In this document: positions 1 through 12,248 of the stretch, piece by piece | Layout of the letters: every line of letters starts with the position of its first letter | Position numbering within the stretch: the first letter of the stretch is position 1 | NCBI GenBank assembly: GCA_024701455.1 | Contig: JABXYP010000001.1 | Span: 1,058,001 to 1,122,000 of the forward strand | From: Bacillus sp. A301a_S52 | GTDB lineage: Bacteria; Bacillota; Bacilli; Bacillales; Salisediminibacteriaceae | Direction of reading: 5' to 3' | DNA length: 64,000 nt | Position numbers and translations under genes: made by a program | Notes under the pieces: model-generated | Databases searched by the model: none | The model's input: only the letters and a program-made list of their open reading frames with translations | Told to the model about the DNA's origin: nothing

Positions 1-23
1 AATTGCTGATAAAACGATAATGA

Positions 24-43
24 GGCGGGAACTCATTCCCGCC
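24..43 (-). terminator. Hairpin downstream of purU
   Basis: An 8-bp perfect stem (GGCGGGAA / TTCCCGCC) with a four-base loop lies 10 bases beyond the purU stop. The T-tract on the minus strand is weak (CATTATCGTTTT), so termination may be partial. Confidence 0.6.
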
Positions 44-52
44 CTAGTTTCA

Positions 53-949
53 TTAAAAAACAACAGTTTTATTGTTATGAGCGATAATTCGATCTTCTAG
101 ATGCCACCCTACAGCTCGGGCTAAGACTGACCGTTCAATATGACCACCGATACGTTTTAAGTCATCAACGTGGTAGCGATGATTAACGCGATGTACATCT
201 TGTTCAATAATTGGGCCTTCGTCTAGATCATTCGTAACGTAATGGGATGTGGCACCAATCAATTTAACGCCTCGCTCGTATGCTCGTTCATAAGGCTTCG
301 CCCCAACAAAAGCAGGGAGAAATGAGTGGTGAATGTTTATAATTTTACCAGGATAATGAGCGACAAACTCTGGTGAAAGGATTTGCATATAACGCGCTAA
401 CACAATAACATCTACTTTATCCTTCAATAGTGCAAGCTGCTCTTGCTCTGCTTCTTTTTTTGTCTCCTTTGTCACTGGGATGTGATAAAAAGGAATATTA
501 AATGACTCTACTAGCTCTCTATGGTCAGGGTGATTACTAATGACCATTGGAACTTCGGCAGTGAGGTCTCCGGATTGTAATTGCCATAATAATTCAAGGA
601 GACAATGTTCCTGTTTGGAAACAAAGATGGCCATTCTCTTTAATTGTTCGGCAAACGAAAGCCGCCATTCCATTTTAAACGTGTTAGCTACTTCTTCGAA
701 TTCTTTCAATAATGTGTCTTCATAATTCTTCATATCAGGCATGTCGAATGCGACACGCATAAAAAATTGGCCCCCTTCAGGGTCAGTTGTATACTGGTCA
801 GACTGCACAATATTGGCTTTTCTGTCGTATAAAAATTTTGATACAGCAGCCACGATACCTGGTTGGTCTAAGCAGGTGATCAATAATCGTGCATGGTTTT
901 GGTGGCGGTCAAAATAAGCTTGTAAACGGTGATTCATTTTTATATTCAT
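53..949 (-). CDS. purU: Formyltetrahydrofolate deformylase
   Basis: This 298-residue cytoplasmic protein hydrolyses 10-formyl-tetrahydrofolate to formate and tetrahydrofolate, supplying formate for purine synthesis and balancing the one-carbon pool. The N-terminal ACT domain (about residues 20-95, with CLDQPGIVAAVS) is followed by a formyltransferase-fold domain. In that domain the NIHHSFLPAF segment and the GATSHYVTNDLDEGPIIEQ motif are characteristic of PurU. The start at 949 has GGAGG six bases upstream; an in-frame ATG at 937 is less well placed. The gene stands alone on the minus strand, divergent from pcrB. Family assignment is secure from the motifs and length. Confidence 0.96.
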   Translation of the reverse strand: MNIKMNHRLQAYFDRHQNHARLLITCLDQPGIVAAVSKFLYDRKANIVQSDQYTTDPEGGQFFMRVAFDMPDMKNYEDTLLKEFEEVANTFKMEWRLSFAEQLKRMAIFVSKQEHCLLELLWQLQSGDLTAEVPMVISNHPDHRELVESFNIPFYHIPVTKETKKEAEQEQLALLKDKVDVIVLARYMQILSPEFVAHYPGKIINIHHSFLPAFVGAKPYERAYERGVKLIGATSHYVTNDLDEGPIIEQDVHRVNHRYHVDDLKRIGGHIERSVLARAVGWHLEDRIIAHNNKTVVF

Positions 950-1374
950 AATTTTCCTCCAATTATCTATTAAAATAAAATTGACTAAAAAGGGTTTGCT
1001 AACTAATTACGGTACTTTCGTAACTAGAGATATCGCTGCTTTTCATGGCGAAGCTGCTGCAGGATTGACCATTCTCCTTTTTCTAAGCGTCTCCACTATC
1101 CCTCTTTAACCCTTTAAACGTTTTTTTGACGACAGAGCAGGACTTCTAGGCACGGATGTTGAAAAAATCAACTCTCATAAGGTCAGTAGTAAGCTCAAGA
1201 TAAGTTAGTCATAACCACACTAAAGGGATAAAGTGTTAAAATGCATAAACATTATTATACCATGCCCCACAACCCTTTAGCATATAAAATTGATCATACT
1301 AAAAGGATTACTGTCGAGACTCCTTACGTTTTTTGATATACTATGTCACAGACAAATATAGATTGGAGATATAG
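950..1374. other. Divergent intergenic region purU/pcrB
   Basis: These 425 bases separate purU from pcrB. No convincing gene is seen on either strand. It should hold the promoters for both directions; only the pcrB-side extended -10 (1334-1342) is recognisable. Confidence 0.6.
1334..1342 (+). promoter_or_regulatory. Extended -10 promoter element for pcrB operon
   Basis: TGATATACT fits TGn-TATACT, an extended -10, 33 bases upstream of the pcrB start. No good -35 is seen, which extended -10 promoters tolerate. Confidence 0.5.
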
Positions 1375-2085
1375 ATGATTATGAAAGCGTACTACGAATG
1401 GCGCCATGTTTTTAAATTAGATCCTGCAAAACCAATCGATGAGACAGCGCTTGAACAGCTGTGTGAATCAGGAACAGATGCGCTCATCATTGGTGGAAGT
1501 GATAATATAACAGAAGAGAATACATTAGACTTACTTATGCGTATACGTCGTTATAGTGTAGCCTGTGCCCTTGAAGTAAGTACATTAAATGCTGTTGTCC
1601 CAGGATTTGATTACTTTTTAATTCCGTCAGTCTTAAATACGCACAACTCCATGTGGCTCAATGGCTTACATCACCGTGCTTTAAAGGAGTATGGGCATAT
1701 GATGAATTTTGAAGAAGTTTTATCAGAAGGGTATTGTGTCTTGAACAAAAACTCGAAAGTGGCTCAAGTGACAGAAGCTGAGACAGATTTAGGGAAAGAT
1801 GACGTTGTGGCTTATGCGAGGATGACTGATCAGCTGTTTCATATGCCGATTTTTTACCTAGAGTACAGCGGGAATTATGGCGACCCTGATACGGTGCAAG
1901 AAGTGAATCACATTCTTGAAAAATCACAATTGTTTTATGGTGGAGGTATCACATCTGTGGAGCAAGCGGAAGAAATGGCGGAGCGAGCGGATACCATTGT
2001 TGTAGGAAACGTGATCTACTCGGATTTAAAGACAGCTCTCAAAACCGTTCACGCTGTGAAAAAGCAAGTGGACGAGCGGCAATAA
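1375..2085 (+). CDS. pcrB: Heptaprenylglyceryl phosphate synthase
   Basis: The 236-residue TIM-barrel enzyme joins heptaprenyl diphosphate to sn-glycerol-1-phosphate, giving an archaeal-type ether lipid found in Bacillales. Diagnostic segments are LCESGTDALIIGGSD (phosphate loop), VPGFDYFLIPSVLN, PIFYLEYSG and LFYGGGITS near the C terminus, which closes the phosphate-binding site. Length is close to B. subtilis PcrB (228). TGGAGA precedes the ATG at 1375; an in-frame ATG at 1381 is an alternative. It heads the run pcrB-pcrA-ligA-camS, an order conserved in Bacillus. Confidence 0.95.
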   Translation: MIMKAYYEWRHVFKLDPAKPIDETALEQLCESGTDALIIGGSDNITEENTLDLLMRIRRYSVACALEVSTLNAVVPGFDYFLIPSVLNTHNSMWLNGLHHRALKEYGHMMNFEEVLSEGYCVLNKNSKVAQVTEAETDLGKDDVVAYARMTDQLFHMPIFYLEYSGNYGDPDTVQEVNHILEKSQLFYGGGITSVEQAEEMAERADTIVVGNVIYSDLKTALKTVHAVKKQVDERQ

Positions 2086-2118
2086 AAAGCGTAAAATAAC
2101 TAGTGAGAGAACGTACGT

Positions 2119-4359
2119 TTGGATGGTGATAATGTGAAACATGAATTACTGGAAGGCTTAAACCCTGAACAGCAAAACGCTGTTAAGCATAATGAAGGAC
2201 CGTTACTTATCATGGCTGGGGCTGGCAGTGGAAAAACACGTGTCCTGACCCACCGGATTGCCTATTTAATTGGTGAAAAAGGTGTGCCACACTGGTCCAT
2301 TCTGGCTATTACTTTTACTAATAAAGCAGCGAGAGAGATGAAGGACAGAGTTTCACGCATTATTGGGGGAGAAGCGGAAGATATGTGGATTTCTACTTTC
2401 CACTCCATGTGCGTGAGGATTCTTAGACGTGACATCGACCGCATCGGCTTTAATCGAAACTTCACAATTTTAGATTCTACTGATCAAAAGTCTGTCATTA
2501 AACGTCTCGTGAAAGAAATGAACATCGATCCAAAAAAGTTTGATCCAAGAACCATTCTAGGAACGATCAGCTCAGCAAAAAACGAACTGAAAACACCTGA
2601 GGACTTTGGTAAAACAGCAAATGGCTATTACGAGGATACGGTTTATAACGTTTATAAAGCATATCAACGAGAATTAAAGAAAAATCAAGCGTTAGATTTT
2701 GATGATTTAATTATGACGACAATTACGTTATTCAAACAAGTGCCAGAAGTGCTTGAATACTATCAGCGACGCTTTAGGTACGTGATGGTGGACGAGTATC
2801 AAGATACGAACAGGGCACAATATGTGTTAGTTAATATGATCGCTGACCGTCATAAAAATATTTGCGTAGTCGGTGACTCAGACCAGTCTATTTATCGTTG
2901 GCGCGGGGCGGATATTAAAAATATTCTCTCATTTGAAAAAGATTATGAAAATGCGACTGTTGTTATGCTAGAACAAAATTACCGCTCAACGAAACGAATC
3001 CTTGAGGCGGCTAACAAAGTCATTGATCATAACAGCGGCCGCAAGCCAAAAAATTTATGGACTGAAAATATCGAAGGCGACAAGCTGACCTATTATGAAG
3101 CAGATAATGAACATGATGAAGCCCAATATGTAGTAGGGAAAGTAAAAGAGTACATTGATAACGGCACCTATAAAGCATCAGATGTAGCTGTTCTTTATCG
3201 AACGAATGCGCAATCACGTGTTATTGAGGAATTGTTCGTGAAATCAAGTTTGCCCTACACCATTGTCGGCGGCACAAAATTCTATGATAGAAAAGAAATT
3301 AAAGATTTACTTGCATATCTAAGACTGGTAGCTAACCCTGATGACGATATTAGTTTTCGGAGAATCATTAACGTCCCGAAACGAGGAATTGGTAATACGA
3401 CGCTCGATAAACTCCAAGCCTATGCGACACAGCATGATTTATCGTTGTTCCAGACAATTCAAGAAATCGAACAAGTTGGTTTAAGTGCCCGCTTTTCAAA
3501 AACATTGCATGAATTTGGAGAGCAGCTACACGGCTGGGTGCAAATGCAAGAATACTTGCCTGTCATGGAGTTAGTCGAAGAGCTACTCGAAAAGACTGGT
3601 TATCGCGATATGCTAAAAAATGATAAAAGCCTTGAATCAGAAGGAAGGCTAGAGAATATAAACGAATTTTTAACAGTGGCTAAAGAATTTGAAGAAACGA
3701 ATGAAGATAAAACATTAATCGCTTTTTTAACAGATTTAGCGCTCATCGCTGATATTGACCAAGTGGATAATGATGATGCAACAGCAGATGAAAAAATTCT
3801 CCTTATGACGTTACACTCTGCAAAAGGACTGGAGTTCCCAGTCGTGTTTCTTATCGGGCTAGAGGAAGGTGTTTTCCCTCATAGTCGTGCTTTGATGGAA
3901 GAAGTAGAAATGGAAGAAGAAAGGCGGTTGGCTTACGTAGGGATCACACGGGCAGAAAGGTATCTCTATTTGAGTCGGGCGAGGATGCGAACACTGTATG
4001 GCCGGACGAATATGAACCCCCCATCCCGTTTTTTAAACGAAATTCCTAAAGAATTAATAGAGGGGACAGAGGTGCAATCGGCAGATCCACCGTGGATGCG
4101 TCCTTCTCAAAGAACTAATGCTGCGGGTTCAACAGCGACACCTGAACGAAAAAAATCTGTCATACGCCCACAAACGACGACAACCGCTGGTGCCACCTTT
4201 GAATGGCAGGTAGGGGATAAAGCGAACCATAAAAAGTGGGGACAAGGTACGGTTGTCAGTATAAAGGGTAGCGGTGAAAATATTGAATTAGATATTGCGT
4301 TTCCGCAAGTAGGGGTTAAACGACTAGCAGCGAAGTTTGCTCCTATAACGAAAGGATAA
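2119..4359 (+). CDS. pcrA: ATP-dependent 3'-5' DNA helicase PcrA
   Basis: A UvrD/Rep-family SF1A helicase of 746 residues, needed for repair, plasmid rolling-circle replication and displacement of RecA and stalled RNA polymerase. Walker A AGAGSGKT is at residues 33-40. Further motifs include [11 protein letters not shown] (Ia), [12 protein letters not shown] (II), [14 protein letters not shown] (III), LEQNYRS (IV), [17 protein letters not shown] (V) and VGITRAER (VI). The C-terminal Tudor-like RNA polymerase contact ([16 protein letters not shown]) is present. No ATG fits the start: TTG at 2119 is used here, and GTG at 2134 is possible. It lies 33 bases after pcrB and 11 before ligA. Confidence 0.97.
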   Translation: MDGDNVKHELLEGLNPEQQNAVKHNEGPLLIMAGAGSGKTRVLTHRIAYLIGEKGVPHWSILAITFTNKAAREMKDRVSRIIGGEAEDMWISTFHSMCVRILRRDIDRIGFNRNFTILDSTDQKSVIKRLVKEMNIDPKKFDPRTILGTISSAKNELKTPEDFGKTANGYYEDTVYNVYKAYQRELKKNQALDFDDLIMTTITLFKQVPEVLEYYQRRFRYVMVDEYQDTNRAQYVLVNMIADRHKNICVVGDSDQSIYRWRGADIKNILSFEKDYENATVVMLEQNYRSTKRILEAANKVIDHNSGRKPKNLWTENIEGDKLTYYEADNEHDEAQYVVGKVKEYIDNGTYKASDVAVLYRTNAQSRVIEELFVKSSLPYTIVGGTKFYDRKEIKDLLAYLRLVANPDDDISFRRIINVPKRGIGNTTLDKLQAYATQHDLSLFQTIQEIEQVGLSARFSKTLHEFGEQLHGWVQMQEYLPVMELVEELLEKTGYRDMLKNDKSLESEGRLENINEFLTVAKEFEETNEDKTLIAFLTDLALIADIDQVDNDDATADEKILLMTLHSAKGLEFPVVFLIGLEEGVFPHSRALMEEVEMEEERRLAYVGITRAERYLYLSRARMRTLYGRTNMNPPSRFLNEIPKELIEGTEVQSADPPWMRPSQRTNAAGSTATPERKKSVIRPQTTTTAGATFEWQVGDKANHKKWGQGTVVSIKGSGENIELDIAFPQVGVKRLAAKFAPITKG

Positions 4360-4364
4360 GGTGA

Positions 4365-6383
<2,019 letters not shown>

Positions 6384-6513
6384 CAGACAGAAAATGACAA
6401 AAATATTGGCTAGACCGTTTGTCCTTAGTATGAGAAAATATGATGTAGATCATCAAAGTTGAAGCGATGACAGTCTGAATACGCCATAAACAAATGGCGG
6501 GGAGTGTGGAAGA

Positions 6514-7686
6514 ATGAAGAAGAAATGGGGCGTGCTTAGTCTCGTATTTGTTATAACATTGACAGGGTGTATCCCTGGTTTAGAACGGGCAGAGGAAGAT
6601 GTCATCATCGTAGAAGAAACAGAGGAAGAAGATGTAACAGAATATATTATTACACCGACGATCGAGTCACCGGATCACTTTTATCGCAACGTGCTTGTAG
6701 ATGGCACGTATCAAAGAAGTGAAGCACGGGGAACAACTGCCCATGCCATGAACAACCGTATTGACATTGATCAATTTGAACTCGGTCTCATGGAGATAGC
6801 CAGTAGTGTTTATGAGCAAGATGGCTACTATTTTCAAGAAGGGTCTCACCTTTCTGGAGAACTAATCAATTCGTGGCTGAGACGGTATGACGAAGATGAT
6901 AATCCGGAGGGCTTAAACCCTGCTCCTGGAAAGGGCGATTCCGAAAAGGACCGCCTTGCTGATAAACCACTCATCATTTCACATATAATGGAGCATAATT
7001 ATTACACTAGTAATGACGAATCAGGTGTGAACTTAAGTGGTGTCGTGATTGGTATATCATTACGCTCTGTTTATTATTTCAGAACAGAAGATGAAGATGG
7101 TGGTTACTATTTTCATGAAAAAGAAGTAGATCCTAATGACGCTCTTGAGTATGGCGAAGAAGCTGCTCAAACAATATTAGAACGACTCCGTGAGATGGAA
7201 GGACTTGAAGATGTGCCAGTGACGATTGCCCTTTATAATGAAGAGGCGAGGGGCTCCATTGTTCCAGGGACCTTTGTGGCGATGGCTCAAGCTGGGAGCG
7301 GCGATGATTCACTTGGTAATTGGGAAGCTATAAATGAAGAGTTTATTGTCTTTCCATCAAGGCACGCTCGGGAAGTACAGCCAAATCTTTCCGAAAACTT
7401 TACTTCGTTTCGTCAAGACATAGAAACCTTTTTTGATGCAAATGTAGGTGTTGTTGGAAAAGGACGTTACAAAAACGACACCCTTCAAGAGATAAAGGTA
7501 GAAATAAATCTGCAATCACATGGTAAAGCAGAAATTGTAGCGTTAACACAATATTTAAGCGGAAAAGTAGAAAGTACGTTCGGCAATAACGCCCCTGTGT
7601 ATATTTATGTAGAATCGGTGAGCGGATCAGAAGCGCTAATTGTTAAATTCCCTGAACAAGAGCCTTATATACATGTCTACCGATAA
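6514..7686 (+). CDS. camS: CamS-family lipoprotein
   Basis: A 390-residue membrane-anchored lipoprotein of the CamS (sex pheromone cAM373 precursor) family, as in B. subtilis YerH. The signal peptide ends in the lipobox LTGC, with the lipidated cysteine at residue 19, followed by a strongly acidic linker. Its molecular function is not established in bacilli. Start ATG has GGGGAGTG upstream. It is the last gene of the pcrB run; the 130 bases before it hold a weak possible promoter (TTGGCT, 17 bases, TATGAG at 6406-6434). The acidic surface fits a salt-exposed protein. Confidence 0.9.
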   Translation: MKKKWGVLSLVFVITLTGCIPGLERAEEDVIIVEETEEEDVTEYIITPTIESPDHFYRNVLVDGTYQRSEARGTTAHAMNNRIDIDQFELGLMEIASSVYEQDGYYFQEGSHLSGELINSWLRRYDEDDNPEGLNPAPGKGDSEKDRLADKPLIISHIMEHNYYTSNDESGVNLSGVVIGISLRSVYYFRTEDEDGGYYFHEKEVDPNDALEYGEEAAQTILERLREMEGLEDVPVTIALYNEEARGSIVPGTFVAMAQAGSGDDSLGNWEAINEEFIVFPSRHAREVQPNLSENFTSFRQDIETFFDANVGVVGKGRYKNDTLQEIKVEINLQSHGKAEIVALTQYLSGKVESTFGNNAPVYIYVESVSGSEALIVKFPEQEPYIHVYR

Positions 7687-7702
7687 AGTTAAAGAAGTAT
7701 CT

Positions 7703-7730
7703 CCCAGTCACTGATGTGGCTGGGCTTTTT
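7703..7730 (+). terminator. Rho-independent terminator after camS
   Basis: Nine-bp stem CCCAGTCAC/GTGGCTGGG with a TGAT loop and one G-T pair, followed by CTTTTT. It closes the pcrB-pcrA-ligA-camS unit. Confidence 0.88.
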
Positions 7731-7798
7731 GAAGTCAATTCCCGCTCCTAGTATCCTTTCTTGCTACCTTAACTGTTTCCTATACTTTCATACCTTGA

Positions 7799-7827
7799 TT
7801 GCTTGAAGCGTGCTTCTTTGGTATGAT
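7799..7827 (+). promoter_or_regulatory. Sigma-A promoter of gatCAB
   Basis: TTGCTT (7799-7804), 17-base spacer and TATGAT (7822-7827) with an extended TGG just before the -10. It sits about 58 bases upstream of the gatC start. Confidence 0.65.
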
Positions 7828-7884
7828 CATACTATTGTAAGTCAGGATTTTAGCGATTATTCAAAGAATTTTGGAGGTGTCACG

Positions 7885-8175
7885 ATGGAGCGTATTACGA
7901 AAGACCAAGTCAAACATGTTGCCAATTTGGCGAGACTTGAGTTTACAGAGAAAGAAATAGAGAGCTATGCGTACCAGCTTGATGAAATTATTGCTTTTGC
8001 AGAACTTCTGAATGAGGTGGAGACGGACAATGTGGAACCGACATCTCACGTGTTAGACGTCCGAAATGTCCTTCGCGAAGATGAGATGAAATCATCATTA
8101 TCAAATGATGATGCCCTAAAAAATGCCCCAGATCAAAAAGATGGCCAGTTTAAAGTGCCGTCAGTGCTTGAATAA
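7885..8175 (+). CDS. gatC: Asp-tRNA(Asn)/Glu-tRNA(Gln) amidotransferase subunit C
   Basis: The 96-residue small subunit stabilises and bridges GatA and GatB in the transamidation of mischarged Glu-tRNA(Gln) and Asp-tRNA(Asn). The ATG at 7885 has TTGGAGG eight bases upstream and gives exactly the family length; reading further upstream adds an unrelated extension. ITKDQVKHVANLARLEF and the C-terminal DGQFKVPSVLE are typical. First gene of the gatCAB operon. Confidence 0.95.
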   Translation: MERITKDQVKHVANLARLEFTEKEIESYAYQLDEIIAFAELLNEVETDNVEPTSHVLDVRNVLREDEMKSSLSNDDALKNAPDQKDGQFKVPSVLE

Positions 8176-8187
8176 GGAGGAACTCAA

Positions 8188-9648
8188 ATGACGTTGTTTG
8201 ATCACACATTGCGGGAGTTACATGAACGCCTACATAATAAAGAGCTAACCGTAACCGATCTAGTAAAAGCCTCATTTGATCGGATTAATGACATTGATGA
8301 TAAAATTGGTGCTTTTCTTCGCCTAAATGAAGAAGCGGCATTAAAACAAGCAAAACAGTTAGATGAAAAAGTAGCAAAAGGTGACGTTGAGACTGAACAA
8401 GTTCTTTTCGGATTACCAACCGGGATTAAAGATAATATTGTGACAAAAGGGCTTATTACAACATGTGGAAGTCAACTTCTGAACAATTTTGACCCATTGT
8501 ATGACGCCACTGTCGTTGAAAGATTACAGCAAGTAGAGACAGTAACGGTCGGTAAATTAAACATGGATGAATTTGCCATGGGGTCATCAAATGAGAACTC
8601 CAGCTATAAACAAGTCAAGAACCCTTGGGACCTTTCACGAGTCCCTGGCGGCTCAAGCGGTGGTTCGGCAGCAGCAGTTGCCTCTGGAGAAGTTCCATTT
8701 GCTTTAGGTTCGGATACAGGGGGTTCCATTAGACAGCCAGCTGCCTATTGCGGAGTCGTGGGGCTCAAGCCGACATACGGACGTGTGTCCCGCTATGGTC
8801 TCGTGGCTTTTGCTTCCTCCCTCGATCAAATTGGTCCGCTTACAAATACGGTTGAAGATAGTGCCTACGTACTTCAACAAATTGCTGGATACGACAAACG
8901 AGATTCCACGAGCGCTGACATAAATGTCCCTGATTTCTTAAAAGCGTTAACAGGTGACATTAAAGGGTTAAAAATTGGTGTTCCGAAAGAGTATCTAAGT
9001 GAAGGTGTTAACGAGCAAGTGAAAGAAAAAGTAAAAGAAGCACTATCTAAGCTAGAAGAGCTTGGCGCTACGTGGGAAGAAGTATCTCTTCCTCATTCTA
9101 AATATGCTCTCGCGACCTATTATTTGTTAGCTTCATCAGAAGCTTCTGCAAACTTGGCGCGATTTGATGGTATTCGTTATGGGGATAGAAAACAAGCAGA
9201 CGATTTATTATCAACGTATAAAAAGACACGAAGTGAAGGATTCGGTGAGGAAGTTAAACGACGGATTATGCTCGGAACCTTTGCGTTAAGTTCAGGATAC
9301 TACGATGCGTACTATAAAAAAGCACAAAAAGTCAGAACCCTCATTAAACAAGATTTTGAAGATTTATTCTTGAATTATGATGTTCTTATTGGACCTACAG
9401 CTCCGACAACTGCCTTTAAGATAGGTGAAAAAATGGACGATCCTTTAACGATGTATGCTAACGATATATTAACGATACCGATGAATCTAGCAGGTGTTCC
9501 TGCTATTAGTGTTCCGTGCGGACTTAGCGATGGATTGCCTGTTGGATTGCAAATCATTGGAAATCATTTTGATGAAGAAACTGTCTTAAAAGTGGCTCAT
9601 GCATTTGAACAAGCAACAGACCATCATACATTAAAGCCGGAACTGTAA
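8188..9648 (+). CDS. gatA: Glu-tRNA(Gln) amidotransferase subunit A
   Basis: Amidase-signature subunit, 486 residues, that releases ammonia from glutamine for GatB. The Ser-cisSer-Lys triad is visible as K81 (GIKDN), S156 ([10 protein letters not shown]) and S180 ([11 protein letters not shown]). AAGGAGG is well placed before the ATG, 12 bases after gatC. Middle gene of gatCAB. Confidence 0.97.
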   Translation: MTLFDHTLRELHERLHNKELTVTDLVKASFDRINDIDDKIGAFLRLNEEAALKQAKQLDEKVAKGDVETEQVLFGLPTGIKDNIVTKGLITTCGSQLLNNFDPLYDATVVERLQQVETVTVGKLNMDEFAMGSSNENSSYKQVKNPWDLSRVPGGSSGGSAAAVASGEVPFALGSDTGGSIRQPAAYCGVVGLKPTYGRVSRYGLVAFASSLDQIGPLTNTVEDSAYVLQQIAGYDKRDSTSADINVPDFLKALTGDIKGLKIGVPKEYLSEGVNEQVKEKVKEALSKLEELGATWEEVSLPHSKYALATYYLLASSEASANLARFDGIRYGDRKQADDLLSTYKKTRSEGFGEEVKRRIMLGTFALSSGYYDAYYKKAQKVRTLIKQDFEDLFLNYDVLIGPTAPTTAFKIGEKMDDPLTMYANDILTIPMNLAGVPAISVPCGLSDGLPVGLQIIGNHFDEETVLKVAHAFEQATDHHTLKPEL

Positions 9649-9665
9649 GGAGGGAGGCACAAGAT

Positions 9666-11099
9666 ATGAGTTATGAAACAGTGATAGGTTTAGAAGTTCA
9701 TGTTGAATTAAAAACGAATTCTAAAATCTTTTGTAGCTGCTCCACAGAATTCGGAGCACCACCTAATACGCACACATGCCCAGTTTGTTTAGGTCACCCC
9801 GGTGTCTTACCAGTGTTGAATAAGCAAGCTGTAGAATTTGCGATGAAAGCCTCGATGGCTTTAAACTGTGAAGTAGCTGAATTAACGAAATTTGATCGGA
9901 AAAACTATTTTTACCCAGACAATCCGAAAGCCTATCAAATTTCTCAATTCGATAAGCCAATCGGTGAAAATGGTTGGATAGACATTGAGGTGAATGGTGA
10001 AAAGAAACGAATCGGAATTACTCGACTTCATCTTGAGGAGGATGCAGGTAAACTTACTCATGTTGAAGGGAAAGGGCATAGCCTTGTAGATTATAACCGA
10101 GTAGGAACACCCCTCGTTGAAATCGTGTCAGAGCCTGATATTCGGAGCCCAGAAGAAGCTTATGCTTACTTAGAAAAATTAAAGGCCATCATGCAATATA
10201 CAGAAGTATCAGACTGTAAGATGGAAGAAGGCTCCCTTCGCTGTGACGCTAATATTTCGTTACGTCCTGTGGGACAAAAGGAGTTTGGCACGAAAGCAGA
10301 GCTTAAAAATCTCAATTCGTTTACCCATGTTCAAAAAGGTCTGGAATATGAAGAGAAGCGTCAAGAGCAGGAACTTTCAAGTGGAGGCGAAATTCTTCAA
10401 GAAACAAGACGTTGGGACGAGGGACGGAAAAAAACGATTCTTATGCGTGTTAAAGAAGGATCCGATGATTATAGGTACTTCCCTGAGCCGGACTTAGTCA
10501 ATCTGTATATAAATGATGATTGGAAAGATAAAGTGAGAGCTTCTATCCCAGAACTACCTGATGCACGCCAACAAAGATATATTAACGAACTAGGGCTTCC
10601 GGAATATGATGCAGGTGTCCTAACTCAACAAAAAGCGATGAGTGATTTCTTTGAGCAAGGATTAGAGTTAGAGGGATCACCAAAGCAACTATCAAATTGG
10701 CTTATGGGTGAAGTAAGTGCTTATTTGAATCAAAACGGGAAAGACATTACGGACGTCCCACTGACACCTGAATCTCTTGTGAAAATGATTCAGCTTATAG
10801 AGAAAGGGACGATTTCATCTAAGATTGCAAAAAAAGTGTTTAAAGAAATGATTGAAAATGGTGGAGATCCAGAGAAAATCGTTAAGGATAAAGGGCTGGT
10901 CCAAATCAGTGATGAAGGGGAAATTCTTAATATGATCACTGAAACACTGGATAACAACCCTCAATCTATCGATGATTATAAAAATGGAAAAGATAAGGCG
11001 ATCGGTTTCTTAGTTGGCCAAATTATGAAGGCTTCACGTGGTAAAGCCAATCCCCAAGTCGTAAACAAACTCCTGACTGAAGAGATCAAAAAGCGTTAA
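9666..11099 (+). CDS. gatB: Asp/Glu-tRNA amidotransferase subunit B
   Basis: The 477-residue subunit binds the mischarged tRNA, activates its acyl group with ATP and receives ammonia from Gat[11 protein letters not shown] at the N terminus, the [22 protein letters not shown] zinc-binding region (Cys-x-Cys and CPVC), HLEEDAGKL and the C-terminal YqeY-like tail ([16 protein letters not shown]) all fit. AAGGAGGG lies upstream; gap to gatA is 17 bases. Confidence 0.97.
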   Translation: MSYETVIGLEVHVELKTNSKIFCSCSTEFGAPPNTHTCPVCLGHPGVLPVLNKQAVEFAMKASMALNCEVAELTKFDRKNYFYPDNPKAYQISQFDKPIGENGWIDIEVNGEKKRIGITRLHLEEDAGKLTHVEGKGHSLVDYNRVGTPLVEIVSEPDIRSPEEAYAYLEKLKAIMQYTEVSDCKMEEGSLRCDANISLRPVGQKEFGTKAELKNLNSFTHVQKGLEYEEKRQEQELSSGGEILQETRRWDEGRKKTILMRVKEGSDDYRYFPEPDLVNLYINDDWKDKVRASIPELPDARQQRYINELGLPEYDAGVLTQQKAMSDFFEQGLELEGSPKQLSNWLMGEVSAYLNQNGKDITDVPLTPESLVKMIQLIEKGTISSKIAKKVFKEMIENGGDPEKIVKDKGLVQISDEGEILNMITETLDNNPQSIDDYKNGKDKAIGFLVGQIMKASRGKANPQVVNKLLTEEIKKR

Positions 11100-11114
11100 T
11101 AAGTTAAATAAGAA

Positions 11115-11150
11115 AAGACTTCCGTCCCTAACCGACGGGAGTCTTATTTA
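11115..11150 (+). terminator. Terminator of gatCAB
   Basis: Twelve-bp stem AAGACTTCCGTC/GACGGGAGTCTT with one G-T pair, seven-base loop, then ATTTAT. It begins 15 bases after the gatB stop. Confidence 0.85.
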
Positions 11151-11361
11151 TGAGTGGAGATGATAATAAATATGTTTGAATGACTGAGGTTATGTTGAAT
11201 CTTGTTTGCTTCACCCTCTGGTGATATAAAGAGAGATGGTGTTCATTACATAATCTAAGGCCACATATGATATACTCAATAGCATGTTTAAAAATCCCTG
11301 CTAAAGTAGTTCTATTTAAGAAAAGGATAGGAAGAAGGTATGAAGAGTATATACGAAAGAA

Positions 11362-11793
11362 ATGATTAAATGTTTAGTATTTATGATGGGGATGACAGGA
11401 TGTATCATCTCAGTACTAATGGGGGTTATTTCTATAACAGCATTTCTGATGCCGACAGAGATGTCACATATGTCGTGGCAAGCCTTATGGGTGTTGGCTA
11501 TAGGCATATTTGTATGGCTCATTCCTGTTCAATTTATCGATCTACTGAAGTTTATTCCCATTCAGCGGAGAATGAGGAGAATTGTCTATCCTCATCTTTT
11601 AACGGTTTTGCAAATAACCACATTTACGTGCTATATGGTTGTTTTAAATAGTTGGATAAAGAATGTTACGTTTTCTAGTAAAGGGCTTATCATCCTTACT
11701 TTCGTCATCATTTGTACAGCTCGCTTTTCTTACTATTGTTTAGTTCGTTATTTGAGAAAACAAGCGATTGGCCGTGTGACGACATCGCGTTAA
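11362..11793 (+). CDS. Small multi-spanning membrane protein, unknown function
   Basis: A 143-residue hydrophobic protein with about four predicted membrane segments (around residues 5-30, 40-60, 75-95 and 105-125) and a basic C terminus (RYLRKQAIGR). I do not recognise the family. There is no strong Shine-Dalgarno right before the ATG. A nine-codon leader starting at 11340 with a GAAGAAGG site ends in the bases that form this start, so translation could be coupled. It converges on the next gene with a four-base 3' overlap. Confidence 0.6.
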   Translation: MIKCLVFMMGMTGCIISVLMGVISITAFLMPTEMSHMSWQALWVLAIGIFVWLIPVQFIDLLKFIPIQRRMRRIVYPHLLTVLQITTFTCYMVVLNSWIKNVTFSSKGLIILTFVIICTARFSYYCLVRYLRKQAIGRVTTSR

Positions 11794-12047
11794 AGCGGAA
11801 AATGTAGGACAGCGTAAACGATGACGGCACTCATGCTTATGACACATGTGGTGAGCGCCATCGTTTGTTGAGTGTCAGAAAAATAGCTGCCTTTTTTCCA
11901 CCAAACAAATGGGAATAAGCCCACGCCGAGGAAAGACATGATTAATGATCCCCATTCGTTTGAAGGGCTGTCGAATAACAACGATAAAATAAAATACGTT
12001 TGGTAACCGATAAGAAAGATAAATAGATAATCATAAGACCGTTTCAT
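11790..12047 (-). CDS. Small membrane protein, unknown function
   Basis: An 85-residue protein with three likely membrane helices (residues about 8-25, 33-48 and 62-82). The start at 12047 (ATG, MKRSYDY) is chosen over a GTG at 12062 because GGGAGGGG lies five bases before it. Function unknown. Its 3' end overlaps the convergent membrane-protein gene by four bases. Confidence 0.6.
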   Translation of the reverse strand: MKRSYDYLFIFLIGYQTYFILSLLFDSPSNEWGSLIMSFLGVGLFPFVWWKKGSYFSDTQQTMALTTCVISMSAVIVYAVLHFPL

Positions 12048-12248
12048 GTCAACCCCTCCCACCCTCTAATCATCCCAAAAGTATAAGATCTATTCAATAA
12101 CAGGCTATGACGAATATGGTAACATTGCTGCCTATCAATGTATGTGGGGGGCTTACCTCAGTTAGAAGTAAATGGTTGTTGGCACGTAAAATAAACCTTT
12201 CGTTGCTTTATCCTCTCCGTTTAAATAAAAGTCAGATCGTACAAGTGT

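Noticed and set aside
11340..11369. Nine-codon leader before the small membrane protein
   Set aside because: Noted as possible coupling only; too short and unverified to list as a gene.
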